NCBI RefSeq assembly: GCF_036075115.1
Contig: NZ_CP107958.1
Coordinates: forward strand, 1,488,001 to 1,552,000
Origin: Streptomyces sp. NBC_00377
Lineage (GTDB): Bacteria > Actinomycetota > Actinomycetes > Streptomycetales > Streptomycetaceae
Reading direction: 5' to 3'
Length of the DNA stretch: 64,000 nt
The position numbers and the translations under genes were made by a program. Shown in pieces: positions 7,422-17,067 of the stretch; position 1 is the first letter of the stretch, and every line of letters starts with the position of its first letter. Below the pieces are notes generated by a model that had not been told where the DNA came from, did not search any database, and worked only from the letters and a program-made list of their open reading frames with translations.

Positions 7422-9340
7422 TCCGCTTTCTCCTTGACTTCGCCGGCCGCCGGAGCGCCGACGGACCCGACGTCCTTGACGGCCAGGCTCGCGCTGATCC
7501 GGCCGGCCACCTCGACGGGCGTGAGGCCGATGTCGGCGAGCAGCTCGCCGCGCTTGGCGTGCGCGAGGAACTGCTCCGGGATCCCGAACCGCCGTACGGG
7601 TACGTCGACCTCGGCGTCGCCAAGGGCCAGCGCCACCGCCGATCCGACGCCGGCGGCGCGGCTGTTGTCCTCGACGACGGCCACCAGCCGGTGCTCGGCG
7701 GCAAGGCCGGGCAGCGCGGGGTCGACGGGTTTGACCCAGCGGGGGTCCACGACCGTGCAGGCGATGCCCCTGGCCTCCAGCAGCTCGGCGGCCTGGAGAC
7801 AGACCGGCGCCATGACACCGACGGCCACCAGGAGGACCTGCGCGCGGTCGCCCCTGTGCAGGACGTCCATACCGCCGACCCGGCCGACGGCCGGGACCTC
7901 CGGTCCGACCGACTCCTTCGGGAAGCGGACCAGCGTCGGCGCGTCGTCCACCGCGACCGCCTCCCGCAGCTGCGCGCGCAGCTGCTCGGCGTCGCGCGGC
8001 GCGGCGATCCGCAGACCGGGGACGACCTGGAGCACCGACATGTCCCACATGCCGTTGTGGGAAGCGCCGTCGACACCGGTGACCCCGGCCCGGTCCAGCA
8101 CGAACGTGACACCGCAGCGGTGCAGGGCGACGTCCATCAGCAGCTGGTCGAAGGCCCGGTTGAGGAAGGTGGCGTAGACGGCGACGACGGGGTGCAGGCC
8201 ACCGGTCGCCAGGCCGGCCGCACTCACGGCCGCGTGCTGCTCGGCTATGCCGACGTCCCACACGCGGTCCGGGAAGCGGGCGGCGAACCTCCCCAGCCCG
8301 ACCGGGTGCAGCATCGCCGCGGTGATCGCCACGACATCGTCGCGCTCCTCTCCGATCGCCACGATCTCGTCGCCGAAGACGGACGTCCAGGAGGGTCCTC
8401 CGGCAGGCGTGAGGGGCTCACAGGTGAGGGGGTCCATCGCGCCGACCGTGTGGAAGTGGTCCTCCTCGTGCGCGAGGGCGGGCTCGTACCCGCGGCCCTT
8501 CTCGGTCAGGCAGTGCACCAGCACGGGCCCGTGGAATCGCTTGGCCCGCCGCAGCGCGGACTCGACGGCCTTGAGGTCGTGGCCGTCGATCGGGCCGACG
8601 TACTTCAGGCCGAGGTCCTCGAACATGCCCTGCGGCGCGAACGCGTCCTTGAAGCCCTTCTTCGCCCCGTGCAGCGACTCGTAGACCGTGTGGCCGACGA
8701 CCGGCGTGCGCAGCAGTACGTCCTTCCCCCAGGCCAGCACCTTCTCGTAGCCGTCGGTGGTGCGCAGGGTCGCCAGGTGGTTGGCGAGTCCGCCGATGGT
8801 CGGCGCGTACGAGCGCTCGTTGTCGTTGACGACGATGATCAGCGGCCGGTCCCTGGCCGCCGCGATGTTGTTCAGCGCCTCCCAGGCCATGCCGCCGGTG
8901 AGCGCGCCGTCGCCGATGACCGCGACCACATGGCCTTTCCCGCCCTGCACCTGGCGGGCCTTGGCGAGGCCGTCCGCCCAGCCCAGCGCGGTGGAGGCAT
9001 GGCTGTTCTCGATGACGTCGTGCTCGGACTCCTCGCGCGACGGATAGCCGGACAGCCCGCCCTTGCCGCGCAGCTTGGAGAAGTCCTGACGGCCGGTCAG
9101 GAGCTTGTGCACATAGCTCTGGTGGCCGGTGTCCCACAGGATGCGGTCGACCGGCGACTCGAAGACCCGGTGGAGCGCGACGGTCAGTTCGACGACACCC
9201 AGATTGGGCCCCAGGTGGCCGCCTGTCCTGGCGACCGCCTGCACCAGGAACTCCCTGATCTCTTCGGACAGTTCACCGAGTTCCGCCTCGGACAGCGCCT
9301 TCAGGTCGCGTGGTTGCCGGATCTTCTCCAGGATCGTCAC
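7418..9340 (-). CDS. dxs: 1-deoxy-D-xylulose-5-phosphate synthase
   Basis: 640 aa, full length for the family. The thiamine-diphosphate site is visible as [18 protein letters not shown], with the conserved [14 protein letters not shown] region near the N-terminus and [15 protein letters not shown] in the pyrimidine-binding domain. It condenses pyruvate and glyceraldehyde-3-phosphate, the first step of the MEP isoprenoid pathway, in the cytoplasm. Its place between ispG and hpnO, coupled to hpnO by a 4-nt overlap, indicates a dedicated copy that boosts precursor flow to hopanoids. A housekeeping dxs is expected elsewhere. Confidence 0.96.
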   Translation of the reverse strand: MTILEKIRQPRDLKALSEAELGELSEEIREFLVQAVARTGGHLGPNLGVVELTVALHRVFESPVDRILWDTGHQSYVHKLLTGRQDFSKLRGKGGLSGYPSREESEHDVIENSHASTALGWADGLAKARQVQGGKGHVVAVIGDGALTGGMAWEALNNIAAARDRPLIIVVNDNERSYAPTIGGLANHLATLRTTDGYEKVLAWGKDVLLRTPVVGHTVYESLHGAKKGFKDAFAPQGMFEDLGLKYVGPIDGHDLKAVESALRRAKRFHGPVLVHCLTEKGRGYEPALAHEEDHFHTVGAMDPLTCEPLTPAGGPSWTSVFGDEIVAIGEERDDVVAITAAMLHPVGLGRFAARFPDRVWDVGIAEQHAAVSAAGLATGGLHPVVAVYATFLNRAFDQLLMDVALHRCGVTFVLDRAGVTGVDGASHNGMWDMSVLQVVPGLRIAAPRDAEQLRAQLREAVAVDDAPTLVRFPKESVGPEVPAVGRVGGMDVLHRGDRAQVLLVAVGVMAPVCLQAAELLEARGIACTVVDPRWVKPVDPALPGLAAEHRLVAVVEDNSRAAGVGSAVALALGDAEVDVPVRRFGIPEQFLAHAKRGELLADIGLTPVEVAGRISASLAVKDVGSVGAPAAGEVKEKAE

Positions 9341-9370
9341 GTCGGGCCCCCTCCAGGTCCGTGCCTTGCT

Positions 9371-10546
9371 TCAACTCACCGTCACTGCCGGTTTCCCCGT
9401 GCCGCCGGGGGTGCCGGAAGCGGCGCCGTCGTGTTCCATCTGTTCGGCCAGCTTCATGGCCTCCTCGATGAGGGTCTCCACGATCTTCGACTCGGGGACG
9501 GTCTTGATGACCTCGCCCTTGACGAAGATCTGCCCCTTGCCGTTGCCGGAGGCGACGCCCAGGTCGGCCTCCCGGGCCTCGCCGGGCCCGTTGACGACAC
9601 AGCCCATCACCGCGACACGAAGAGGAACCTCCATCCCCGTCAGACCCGCCGTGACCTCCTCGGCCAGCTTGTACACATCGACCTGCGCCCGCCCGCAGGA
9701 CGGACACGACACGATCTCCAGACCCCGCTGCCTCAGGTTCAGGGACTCCAGGATCTGGTTGCCGACCTTGACCTCCTCCACCGGCGGAGCCGACAGGGAG
9801 ACCCGGATCGTGTCACCGATGCCCTGCGACAGCAGCGCACCGAAAGCCACCGCCGACTTGATCGTCCCCTGGAACGCCGGACCCGCCTCGGTCACCCCCA
9901 GGTGCAGCGGATAGTCGCTCTGCGCGGCAAGCTGACGGTACGCCTCGATCATGATCACCGGGTCGTTGTGCTTGACCGAGATCTTGATGTCACGGAAACC
10001 GTGCTCCTCGAACAGCGACGCCTCCCACAGAGCACTCTCGACGAGCGCCTCCGGAGTCGCCCTGCCGTACTTCTGAAGCAGACGGCGGTCCAGCGACCCG
10101 GCATTCACCCCGATCCGGATCGGCGTGCCGTGCGCCTTCGCCGCCTCCGCGATCTCCTTGACCTTGTCGTCGAACTGCTTGATGTTCCCCGGGTTCACCC
10201 GCACCGCCGCGCAACCCGCCTCGATCGCCGCGAACACGTACTTCGGCTGGAAATGAATGTCCGCGATCACCGGGATCTGCGACTTCCGCGCAATCGTCGC
10301 CAGCGCGTCCGCGTCGTCCTGCGTGGGACAGGCGACCCGCACGATCTGACAACCGGACGCCGTGAGCTCGGCGATCTGCTGCAACGTCGCACCCACGTCG
10401 GAGGTACGGGTCGTCGTCATCGACTGCACCGACACCGGAGCGTCCCCACCCACCGCCACGGACCCGACCTGGATCCGCCGGCTCTTGCGGCGCGACGCCA
10501 CCGGCCGGACCGGCATCCCGGGGACGCCCAGCGAGACGGCGCTCAC
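9371..10546 (-). CDS. ispG: 4-hydroxy-3-methylbut-2-enyl diphosphate synthase
   Basis: 391 aa (GcpE/IspG). The N-terminal TIM barrel includes [11 protein letters not shown], and the C-terminal Fe-S domain has the cluster cysteines in [11 protein letters not shown] and [11 protein letters not shown]. It reduces the cyclic diphosphate MEcPP to HMBPP with a [4Fe-4S] cluster. The GTG start at 10546 lies 4 nt after the hpnH stop and the dxs start follows 30 nt downstream, so all are one transcript. Like dxs, it is probably an extra copy serving hopanoid production. Confidence 0.96.
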   Translation of the reverse strand: MSAVSLGVPGMPVRPVASRRKSRRIQVGSVAVGGDAPVSVQSMTTTRTSDVGATLQQIAELTASGCQIVRVACPTQDDADALATIARKSQIPVIADIHFQPKYVFAAIEAGCAAVRVNPGNIKQFDDKVKEIAEAAKAHGTPIRIGVNAGSLDRRLLQKYGRATPEALVESALWEASLFEEHGFRDIKISVKHNDPVIMIEAYRQLAAQSDYPLHLGVTEAGPAFQGTIKSAVAFGALLSQGIGDTIRVSLSAPPVEEVKVGNQILESLNLRQRGLEIVSCPSCGRAQVDVYKLAEEVTAGLTGMEVPLRVAVMGCVVNGPGEAREADLGVASGNGKGQIFVKGEVIKTVPESKIVETLIEEAMKLAEQMEHDGAASGTPGGTGKPAVTVS

Positions 10547-10550
10547 GCCG

Positions 10551-11573
10551 TCACTCCCGGTTCCCGCTGACGGTCTCCCGCATGGCGCGCAGGGACTCCT
10601 TCAGGGAGCCCATGGTGGCGAGGACGGCCGTGGGCTCGTAGCCGCAGTGCGCCATGCAGTTGGCGCAGCGCGGGTCCTTGCCGCGGCCGTACTTGTCCCA
10701 GTCCGTCTCCTCGATCAGCTCGCGGTACGTCGGCACATACCCGTCGCTCATCAGGTAGCAGGGCCTCTGCCAGCCGAAAAGCGAGTAGTTGGGGATCGCC
10801 CACGCCGTGCACGGGAAGTCGACCTTGCCCTCGAGGAAGTCGAGGAAGAGGGGCGAGTGGTTGAGGCGCCAGCGCCGCCGGTTGCCGCCCGAGAACGCCT
10901 TCTTGAACAGCTCGCGGGTCTGCTCCACACCGAGGAAGTGCTCCTGGTCGGGAGCCTTCTCGTAGGCGTAGGCGGGCGAGATCATCATCTCGTCGACCTT
11001 GAGGTCGTCGTTGAGGAAGTTGAGCACCTCGATGATGGTCTGCGGGGTGTCGGTGTTGAAGAACGTCGAGTTGGTGGTCACCCGGAAGCCCCGTCGCTTG
11101 GCTTCCTTGATGGCCGCCACGGCCTCGTCGAACACGCCCTCCTTGGCCACCGACTCGTCGTGCCGCTCCCGCAGCCCGTCGATGTGCACGGCGAAGGCGA
11201 AGTAGGGCGAGGGCGTGAACTTGTCCATCTTCTTCCGCAGCAGCATGGCGTTGGTGCAGAGGAACACGTACTTCCTCTTGGCCACCAGCTGCCGCACGAT
11301 CTCGTCCATCTGAGGGTGCATCAGGGGCTCACCGCCCGCGATCGACACCATCGGCGCGCCGGACTCCAGCACCGCGCCCACGGCCTGGGCGACCGGCATG
11401 CGCTGTTTGAGCACTCCCGCCGGATGCTGGATCTTGCCGCAGCCCTCGCACTTGAGGTTGCAGGCGAAGAGGGGTTCCAGCTCGACGATGAGCGGGAACT
11501 TGTCCCGCTTGCGGAGCTTCTGTTCAGCCAGATATGTAGCGACCTTGATTGACTGGCGCAGCGGCATGGCCAT
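10551..11573 (-). CDS. hpnH: Adenosyl-hopene transferase HpnH (radical SAM)
   Basis: 340 aa. The radical SAM motif [10 protein letters not shown] has the CX3CX2C spacing, and a C-terminal SPASM-like cysteine set ([12 protein letters not shown]) is present. HpnH joins an adenosyl group to hopene (diploptene), the first step of the extended C35 side chain. I start at the ATG at 11573 (MAMPLRQ), because GGAGG lies 8 nt upstream, inside the end of hpnG; a GTG at 11582 overlaps that Shine-Dalgarno. hpnG ends 5 nt before this start. Confidence 0.95.
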   Translation of the reverse strand: MAMPLRQSIKVATYLAEQKLRKRDKFPLIVELEPLFACNLKCEGCGKIQHPAGVLKQRMPVAQAVGAVLESGAPMVSIAGGEPLMHPQMDEIVRQLVAKRKYVFLCTNAMLLRKKMDKFTPSPYFAFAVHIDGLRERHDESVAKEGVFDEAVAAIKEAKRRGFRVTTNSTFFNTDTPQTIIEVLNFLNDDLKVDEMMISPAYAYEKAPDQEHFLGVEQTRELFKKAFSGGNRRRWRLNHSPLFLDFLEGKVDFPCTAWAIPNYSLFGWQRPCYLMSDGYVPTYRELIEETDWDKYGRGKDPRCANCMAHCGYEPTAVLATMGSLKESLRAMRETVSGNRE

Positions 11574-11578
11574 GTGGC

Positions 11579-12220
11579 TCACCTCCGGGGGAGCAGAACA
11601 TTACGGTGCCATTCGAAAAAAGCAGGCAGGACGGAGCGAAGGACACGGAAAGCCGATATTCCACCGCGCACCGTGCCGATCCGGACCAGTTCATGTTCAG
11701 GAGCGTCCACGACCACTCGGACGGCCGCAACCGGGCGCAGGTCCCCGCGCACGGCGCTCAGGAGCGTGGCCGCCGACTCCATGTCGACGGCGATCGCACC
11801 GGTCGCGAGCAGGTCGGCCCGCTCGTGACCGCGAACCACGTGGTCGGAGCCGGTGAGGGGCCCCGTGTGGACGGTGCGCCCCGGCAGGGTACGCACCAGT
11901 TCCTTGACGAGCAGTTCGGTGCCGACGCAGGGGACACCGCCGCGCGGGTCGCGGGTCTCCTCCGCGACGACCAGGTCGCCGGGGTGCATGCCGGGCGCGA
12001 GGCCGGCACAGAAGCCCGTGGCCAGCACGGCCGCCCCGGCGAACACCGGATCCGCCAGGACACGGGTGACGGCACGCTCCGCCGCCTTCGGTCCCATGCC
12101 CGTCCGCAGCACGGTGACCGGCCCGTCGGCTCCGCCGCGGTCGCCCATGCGCAGGGCGAGGTGCTCGATGCCGAGGGCGCAGGCGATCAGCAGCGGAGCC
12201 GGGACGGGCGGTGTGCTCAT
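11579..12220 (-). CDS. hpnG: Adenosylhopane nucleosidase/phosphorylase HpnG
   Basis: 213 aa, purine-nucleoside-phosphorylase fold. It begins MSTPPVPAPLLIACALGIE and has the family motif AIAVDMESAATLL that carries the substrate-binding Met-Glu. HpnG removes adenine from adenosylhopane, giving ribosylhopane for HpnO. Its ATG overlaps the shc stop by one base (TGATG), so it is translationally coupled. It ends just ahead of hpnH. The order hpnG-hpnH matches the chemistry in reverse, as in other hop clusters. Confidence 0.92.
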   Translation of the reverse strand: MSTPPVPAPLLIACALGIEHLALRMGDRGGADGPVTVLRTGMGPKAAERAVTRVLADPVFAGAAVLATGFCAGLAPGMHPGDLVVAEETRDPRGGVPCVGTELLVKELVRTLPGRTVHTGPLTGSDHVVRGHERADLLATGAIAVDMESAATLLSAVRGDLRPVAAVRVVVDAPEHELVRIGTVRGGISAFRVLRSVLPAFFEWHRNVLLPRR

Positions 12221-14241
12221 CAGCTCCCCTTGACCTCGGTGGAAGCCGCGAGCGTGGCGGGCTTCTTGCTGAACGGCTCTCCGTGGACGTACCGGCCGAG
12301 CGCGGTCAGCGGGAAGACCTGCCGGTAGAGGTGGTAGTTGATCGAGAAGTCCCACGGGAAGCCGGTGCCGGTGAAGTAGGGCTCGTCCCAGGAGCCGTCC
12401 TCCCGCTGGGTCCGGGCCAGCCAGGCGACACCCCGCTCGACGGCCCCGGAGTCCTTCTCCCCGGCCGCCAGCAGCGCCATCAGGGCCCACGCGGTCTGCG
12501 AGGGCGTCGAGGCGCCCCGGCCGCTCCAGCGGACCGCGTCCTGGTAGGAGCGCAGGTCCTCGCCCCAGCCGCCGTCGTCGTTCTGCACCCGCTCCAGCCA
12601 GCCGACCGCCCGCCGGATCGCGGGGTGCTGGGCGGGCAATCCCGCGGCGGTGAGTGCGGGCACCACCGACCCGGTGCCGTAGATGTAGTTGACGCCCCAG
12701 CGCCCGAACCACGAACCGTCCGGCTCCTGTTCGGCGAGCAGCCACTCGATGCCGCGCCGGGTGCGCGGGTCGTGCGAGAGCCCCTCGACCGCCAGCATCT
12801 CGACGACGTGCGCGGTGACATCGGCCGACGGCGGGTCGATGACCTCGCCGAAGTCGCAGAACGGCAATCGGTTGGGGAACGGACTGGTGTTGTCGACGTC
12901 GAAGGCGCCCCAGGCCCCGTTCCTCGACTGCATCCCGAGGTTCCAGCGCACCCCTCGCGCGACGGCCCGGTCCATCCGCTCCTGGTCGTGGTGCTTGACC
13001 CGGCGCAGCGCGAGGACGACCTCGGCGGTGTCGTCGATGTCGGGGTAGTTGTCGTTGTGGAACTCGAACGCCCAGCCACCGGGCGGGAGTTGCGGTCTGC
13101 GCACCGACCAGTCGCCGGGCCGCACGACCTGCTCGCCGAGCATCCAGTCGGCGGCCTTGACCAGTTGCGGGTGGTCGGCGGGGAGTCCGGCGTCGGCGAG
13201 CGCGATGGTCGCCAGGCAGGTGTCCCAGACCGGCGACTGACATGCTTCGATCATCCGTGCGCCGTCCTCGCGCCACACGGTGTAGCGGTCCAGCGACTCC
13301 AGCCCCGCCCGCATCACCGGGTGCTGGAGGTCGTAGCCGAGCAGGTGCAGGGCGATCACGGAGTACACGGCGGGCGGCTGGATCCCGCCCCAGCAGCCGT
13401 CGTTCTCCTGCCGCTCGATGATCCAGCGGGCCGCCGAGTTCAGCGCGGCCCTGCGCAGCCTGCGCACCGCGACCGACCGGTAGCCGCGGACCACCTTGTC
13501 GAGCCGCTGGAAGAGTCCGTCCCAACTGTTGACCGGTGCAAGGGGCTTGGGCGGGTGGGGGTTCGAGGGGTCGGTGTGCAGCTCGTCCAGCGGAAAAGGC
13601 GCCGGACGCACCGGACGCTTGGCCGACACGACGGTCAGCGGCACGATCGTCTGCCTCGCCCAGCAGCCGAAGTTGTAGATGCTCAAGGGAAACCATTTAG
13701 GGAAGAACAAGAGCTCCGGCGGCAGTTCGGGCAGGTCCTCCCACTTCCACCAGCCGAACAGGGCCAGCCAGATCCGGGTGAAGACCCGCGCGGAGGCGAT
13801 GCCCCCCTGCTCACGGACCCACTCGGAGGCCTTTCGCATGTGGGGCGCCCCGGGCTCGTCGCCCGCCAGCCGCAGGGCGACATACGCCTCGACGGTGGCG
13901 GAGAGGTCGGGCGGGCCGCCGTAGAACGTGGCCCATGTCCCGTCCTCGCGCTGCTCGCCGCGGACGAACAGCGCGGCGGCCCGGGTGGTGGCCTCGTCGC
14001 GGATGCCCAGGAACTGACGGAGCAGCAGGTCCTCGGCGTCCATCGTGACGTTCGTCTCGAGGTCGCCCTTCCACCAGCCCTCGGCGTCCTGCCCGGCGAG
14101 CAGGAAGTCGGTGGCGCGTTGCATGGCGCGTGCGGCGGCTTCTTGTACCCCGGCCGCCACGGGGATGGTGATGTCGGTTTCGCTGGCCGAGGCAGCGCGG
14201 GGCGGCAGGGCCCCGGTGCTTCCGTCGGTCGTCGCTGTCAT
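12220..14241 (-). CDS. shc: Squalene-hopene cyclase
   Basis: 673 aa from the ATG at 14241 (MTATTDGST), which follows GAAGGGGAAGCC. The catalytic DXDD motif is DIDDTAEV, and several QW repeats are visible (GGWAFEF, GAWGAFDVDN, GSWFGRWGVN, GGWGEDL, GSWDEPYFTG). The enzyme folds squalene to hopene and diplopterol as a monotopic membrane protein. The 5' gap of 116 nt after the polyprenyl synthase contains a strong hairpin. The gene is coupled to hpnG by a 1-nt overlap. It is the defining gene of the cluster. Confidence 0.98.
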   Translation of the reverse strand: MTATTDGSTGALPPRAASASETDITIPVAAGVQEAAARAMQRATDFLLAGQDAEGWWKGDLETNVTMDAEDLLLRQFLGIRDEATTRAAALFVRGEQREDGTWATFYGGPPDLSATVEAYVALRLAGDEPGAPHMRKASEWVREQGGIASARVFTRIWLALFGWWKWEDLPELPPELLFFPKWFPLSIYNFGCWARQTIVPLTVVSAKRPVRPAPFPLDELHTDPSNPHPPKPLAPVNSWDGLFQRLDKVVRGYRSVAVRRLRRAALNSAARWIIERQENDGCWGGIQPPAVYSVIALHLLGYDLQHPVMRAGLESLDRYTVWREDGARMIEACQSPVWDTCLATIALADAGLPADHPQLVKAADWMLGEQVVRPGDWSVRRPQLPPGGWAFEFHNDNYPDIDDTAEVVLALRRVKHHDQERMDRAVARGVRWNLGMQSRNGAWGAFDVDNTSPFPNRLPFCDFGEVIDPPSADVTAHVVEMLAVEGLSHDPRTRRGIEWLLAEQEPDGSWFGRWGVNYIYGTGSVVPALTAAGLPAQHPAIRRAVGWLERVQNDDGGWGEDLRSYQDAVRWSGRGASTPSQTAWALMALLAAGEKDSGAVERGVAWLARTQREDGSWDEPYFTGTGFPWDFSINYHLYRQVFPLTALGRYVHGEPFSKKPATLAASTEVKGS

Positions 14242-14294
14242 GGCTTCCCCTTCGTGCAGTGTGCATGGCGTTGCGTCTGCTGTGGGTCCGCCGT

Positions 14295-14324
14295 CGGCCG
14301 GTGCTTCTCCCCGCACACCGGCCG
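14295..14324 (-). other. Intercistronic hairpin between polyprenyl synthase and shc
   Basis: A perfect 9-bp stem, CGGCCGGTG (14295-14303) with CACCGGCCG (14316-14324), closes a 12-nt loop in the only sizeable gap in the middle of the operon, ending about 54 nt before the shc start. It could be a processing site, a stability element or a partial attenuator that sets the shc to synthase ratio. Confidence 0.5.
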
Positions 14325-14357
14325 GCGACTACGCGAGGGCTATTCGACCGATAGGGA

Positions 14358-15431
14358 TCATCTCTTTCGTACGACGACGAAGTCGGCGAGCGCCGTGAAC
14401 CGGTCCCGCACCTGCTCGGGCATGTCGACGGCGTCCAGGGCGTCCAGGGCGACGGTGTGCTGGCGGCGCGCCTCCTCGGCGGTCCAGTCACGGCCGCCCG
14501 CCTCCTCGATCAGAGCGGCACGGGCCGCGAACTCCCCCTCGGAGAAGGTCTCGAAGTCGCTGCTCTTCGCGTCGGCGGCGAGGATGTCCCCGAGCCGTTC
14601 CGAGGCGGAACCGCCCGCCGCGAGCGCGGCCACCACCGGCAGGGACTTCTTGCGCTGGCGCAGGTCGCTCCAGGTCTGCTTGCCGGTGGCCTCCGGATCG
14701 CCCCAGATGCCGAGGAGGTCGTCGACGGCCTGGAAGGCCAGGCCGAGGTGGTACCCGTACTTCTCCAGGGCGTCGGCGGTGCGCGCGTCCGCGCCGCCGA
14801 GCACGGCGCCGATGGAGCTGGCGCAGGCCAGCAGGGCGCCGGTCTTGTTGCCCTCCATCTCCAGGCACTCCTCGACGCTGACCCGGTCGCGGTGCTCGTA
14901 GGAGATGTCCTGGGCCTGGCCGTCGATGAGGGCACGGGTGGCGACGGTCAGCCGGTGGGTCGCGCGGGCCGCTTCCGCTGTGCCGAGTTCGAGGAGGATC
15001 TCGCCGGCCAGGGCGAACAGGGCGTCGCCGACCAGGATGGCCTGGGCGGGGCCGTGCACCTTCCAGACGGTGTCGCGGTGCCTGCGCTGCTCGTCGCCGT
15101 CCATCAGGTCGTCGTGCAGCAGCGAGAAGTTGTGGACCAGTTCGACGGCGACCGCCCCGGGGACGCCGGTCTCGGGGGCGGCCCCGGTGACCTCGGCGGA
15201 GAGCACCGCGAGGGCCGGACGCACGGCCTTCCCGCCGTCCCCGGCGGTCGGGTTGCCCTGGGCGTCGATCCAGCCGAAGTGGTAGGCGGCGACCGTGTCC
15301 ATGGGTGGCGCCAGACGGTCGACGGCCGCCCGCAGCACCGGTGTGGCCAGGGTGCGGCCACGCTCCAGGAGCGCGGTGACGTCCACCGCGGTCCTGCGAG
15401 CGGCCGGCGTGGCCGGGGGCACAGTGGGCAC
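14358..15431 (-). CDS. Trans-isoprenyl diphosphate synthase of the hopanoid cluster
   Basis: 357 aa from a GTG at 15431, chosen because GAGGAG lies 5-6 nt upstream. An ATG at 15497 that overlaps the hpnE stop (TGATG) would add 22 residues and cannot be excluded. The first Asp-rich motif is HDDLMDGDEQRR and the second is DDLLGIWGD, with the last Asp of DDXXD replaced by Gly. It elongates allylic diphosphates with IPP and should supply farnesyl diphosphate to HpnD. It lies between hpnE and shc in the same operon. Confidence 0.9.
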   Translation of the reverse strand: MPTVPPATPAARRTAVDVTALLERGRTLATPVLRAAVDRLAPPMDTVAAYHFGWIDAQGNPTAGDGGKAVRPALAVLSAEVTGAAPETGVPGAVAVELVHNFSLLHDDLMDGDEQRRHRDTVWKVHGPAQAILVGDALFALAGEILLELGTAEAARATHRLTVATRALIDGQAQDISYEHRDRVSVEECLEMEGNKTGALLACASSIGAVLGGADARTADALEKYGYHLGLAFQAVDDLLGIWGDPEATGKQTWSDLRQRKKSLPVVAALAAGGSASERLGDILAADAKSSDFETFSEGEFAARAALIEEAGGRDWTAEEARRQHTVALDALDAVDMPEQVRDRFTALADFVVVRKR

Positions 15432-15496
15432 AGTTTCTCCTCTTGTTGCGGTGCCGGAGAGGGTGCGGGGGTGTGCCGAGCCGTGCTGATCGAGCA

Positions 15497-16918
15497 TCAG
15501 GCCGCCTCCTCGAACTCGAAGAGATGGCGGGGGCGGGGCCGGCCCAGGGCGCTCAGCGCGGCGTCCGCCGCACTCACACCGCTGCGGACCGCACTCTCCA
15601 TGGTCGCGGGCCACCCTGTGGCGGTCCACGCTCCGGCCAGGTACAGGCCGGGGGCTCTGGTGCGGGCGCCGGGCCGAAGGCGCCCGACGCCGGGGGCGGG
15701 GGCGAACGTCGCCGTGCGCTCCCGGGTCACGAAGAAGTCCCTCACCTCGGCGCCGCGCGCGCGGGGCAGCAGCCGCTGAAGTTCGGGCAGAAAGCGTGCG
15801 CGCAGCGCGGCGACGGGTTCGTCGATCTCGTCCTGCGCGGCGGACTGGGAGAGGGCGAGGTACTGGCCCTCGCGCAGACCGGAGGCGCCGGTGCGGTCGA
15901 AGACCCACTGCACGGGTGTGCCGAGCGCCGCGAAGAAGGGCTTGTCGAGGACCTTGCGGTCGTAGACGACGTGCACGTTGAGGATGGGGGCGGCGCCGAT
16001 CGCGAGCAGCCGCTCGGGTTCGTCGAGCGCCCCGTCGGGCAGCAGGTCGTACGCCTCGCGCTGCGGTACGGCGAGGACGACCGAGTCGGCGCGGAGCGTC
16101 TCGCCCGGAACCTGAACGCTCCACGTCCCGTTTCCGTCAGGAGAGAGGGAGGTGACGCGTGTACGGACCTCGGTACGCACGCCCGCGGAGTCGAGCGCCT
16201 TGCGCGCGAGCCGGTCGTGCAGGTCGCCCAGCGGGACGTGCGCCCAGCCGATGTCGGCGGCGCCCGGGTCGGACAGCAGGCCGGTCTTGAACACCATCGC
16301 GGCGAGCCCCAGCGAGGAGTCGCCCGCGACCGCGTTGAGGGTGGCGACCCCGACCAGGTCCCAGAGGGCCTCGACGGCACGCGCCGACTGACCGTGGGCG
16401 GTCAGCCAGCTGCCGAAGTCCTGCGCGTCCAGCGCCGGATCGGCGAGGTCGAGTCCCTTGAGCGCGAGAGCGGCACGGCCCACCCTGGCGCGTTCGGCGA
16501 GCGAGAGATGCGGATACGTGGCGAGGCTGCGCCCCAGATGCAGGGGTACGGGCAGCGCGTCGCGCCGCAGCCTGCCGAGCCGCCTTCCCTCGGGCCGGGC
16601 GAGGTCGACGACGGGCACGTCGAGGCGGTCCTGCAACGGTGCCAGCGCACTGCCCTCGATGCGGTCGAGGAACCAGCGGTAGGCGGTGCAGCAGCGCAGG
16701 TAGACGTGTTGTCCGTTGTCCACGGTCAGTTCGCCGCGCCGGAAGGAGAAGGCGAGACCGCCGAGCCGGGGCCGGCCTTCGAGCAGGGTGACGCGCACGC
16801 CCGCGTCGGCGAGCGCGAGCGCGGCGGTCACACCGGCGAGGCCGCCCCCGACGACGACGGCGGTACGGCCTGAGAAGCCGGACGCCTGCGAGGCGTCCGC
16901 GAGCTGCTCGTCGTTCAT
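15497..16918 (-). CDS. hpnE: Hydroxysqualene dehydroxylase HpnE
   Basis: 473 aa flavoprotein. The N-terminal dinucleotide fold is AVVVGGGLAGVTAALAL, and the C-terminal FAD motif PGLYLAGAWTATGWPATME is typical of the phytoene-desaturase/amine-oxidase family. HpnE reduces hydroxysqualene to squalene, the third step of the HpnDCE route from farnesyl diphosphate. The ATG at 16918 follows GGGAGGGTGCAGG and overlaps the stop of the 50-aa small ORF by 4 nt. An open frame upstream to 17038 has no better start. Confidence 0.93.
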   Translation of the reverse strand: MNDEQLADASQASGFSGRTAVVVGGGLAGVTAALALADAGVRVTLLEGRPRLGGLAFSFRRGELTVDNGQHVYLRCCTAYRWFLDRIEGSALAPLQDRLDVPVVDLARPEGRRLGRLRRDALPVPLHLGRSLATYPHLSLAERARVGRAALALKGLDLADPALDAQDFGSWLTAHGQSARAVEALWDLVGVATLNAVAGDSSLGLAAMVFKTGLLSDPGAADIGWAHVPLGDLHDRLARKALDSAGVRTEVRTRVTSLSPDGNGTWSVQVPGETLRADSVVLAVPQREAYDLLPDGALDEPERLLAIGAAPILNVHVVYDRKVLDKPFFAALGTPVQWVFDRTGASGLREGQYLALSQSAAQDEIDEPVAALRARFLPELQRLLPRARGAEVRDFFVTRERTATFAPAPGVGRLRPGARTRAPGLYLAGAWTATGWPATMESAVRSGVSAADAALSALGRPRPRHLFEFEEAA

Positions 16919-17067
16919 CCTGCACCCTCCCGTGCGGGCCGACCGTGGTGCTTGAATGCTGCACCGCTGGCCGTCGCAGTCAGGGACGCCGCGCCGCACC
17001 GGAGGGTTGCGTGCCGCTTTTCGCCGCCGGAATCGCATCGGCCCGCTTCGTCACCGGTGGCGGCCAT
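16915..17067 (-). CDS. 50-aa small protein coupled between hpnD and hpnE (DUF6380-like)
   Basis: The ATG at 17067 shares one base with the hpnD stop (TGATG), and its TGA overlaps the hpnE ATG (ATGA), so the ORF fills the 148-nt gap exactly. It encodes MAATGDEAGRCDSGG at the start and RHATLRCGAASLTATA then FKHHGRPAREG near the end, a basic C-terminus. The second half resembles the small Streptomyces proteins I remember as DUF6380, which I could not check. No function is known. It may be a regulatory or coupling peptide. Confidence 0.6.
   Translation of the reverse strand: MAATGDEAGRCDSGGEKRHATLRCGAASLTATASGAAFKHHGRPAREGAG

Noticed and set aside
7394-10570. About 1,050-codon plus-strand frame opposite dxs and ispG
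   Set aside because: Low-complexity Arg/Asp/Gly product, no domain, and it covers two perfect enzyme genes on the minus strand.
14338-14361. Ten-codon ORF beginning on the stop of the polyprenyl synthase gene
   Set aside because: Too short and without a ribosome site of its own; any ATGA overlap would create such a frame.
12211-14901. Long plus-strand frame opposite shc
   Set aside because: Antisense of a catalytically complete squalene-hopene cyclase and its neighbour.
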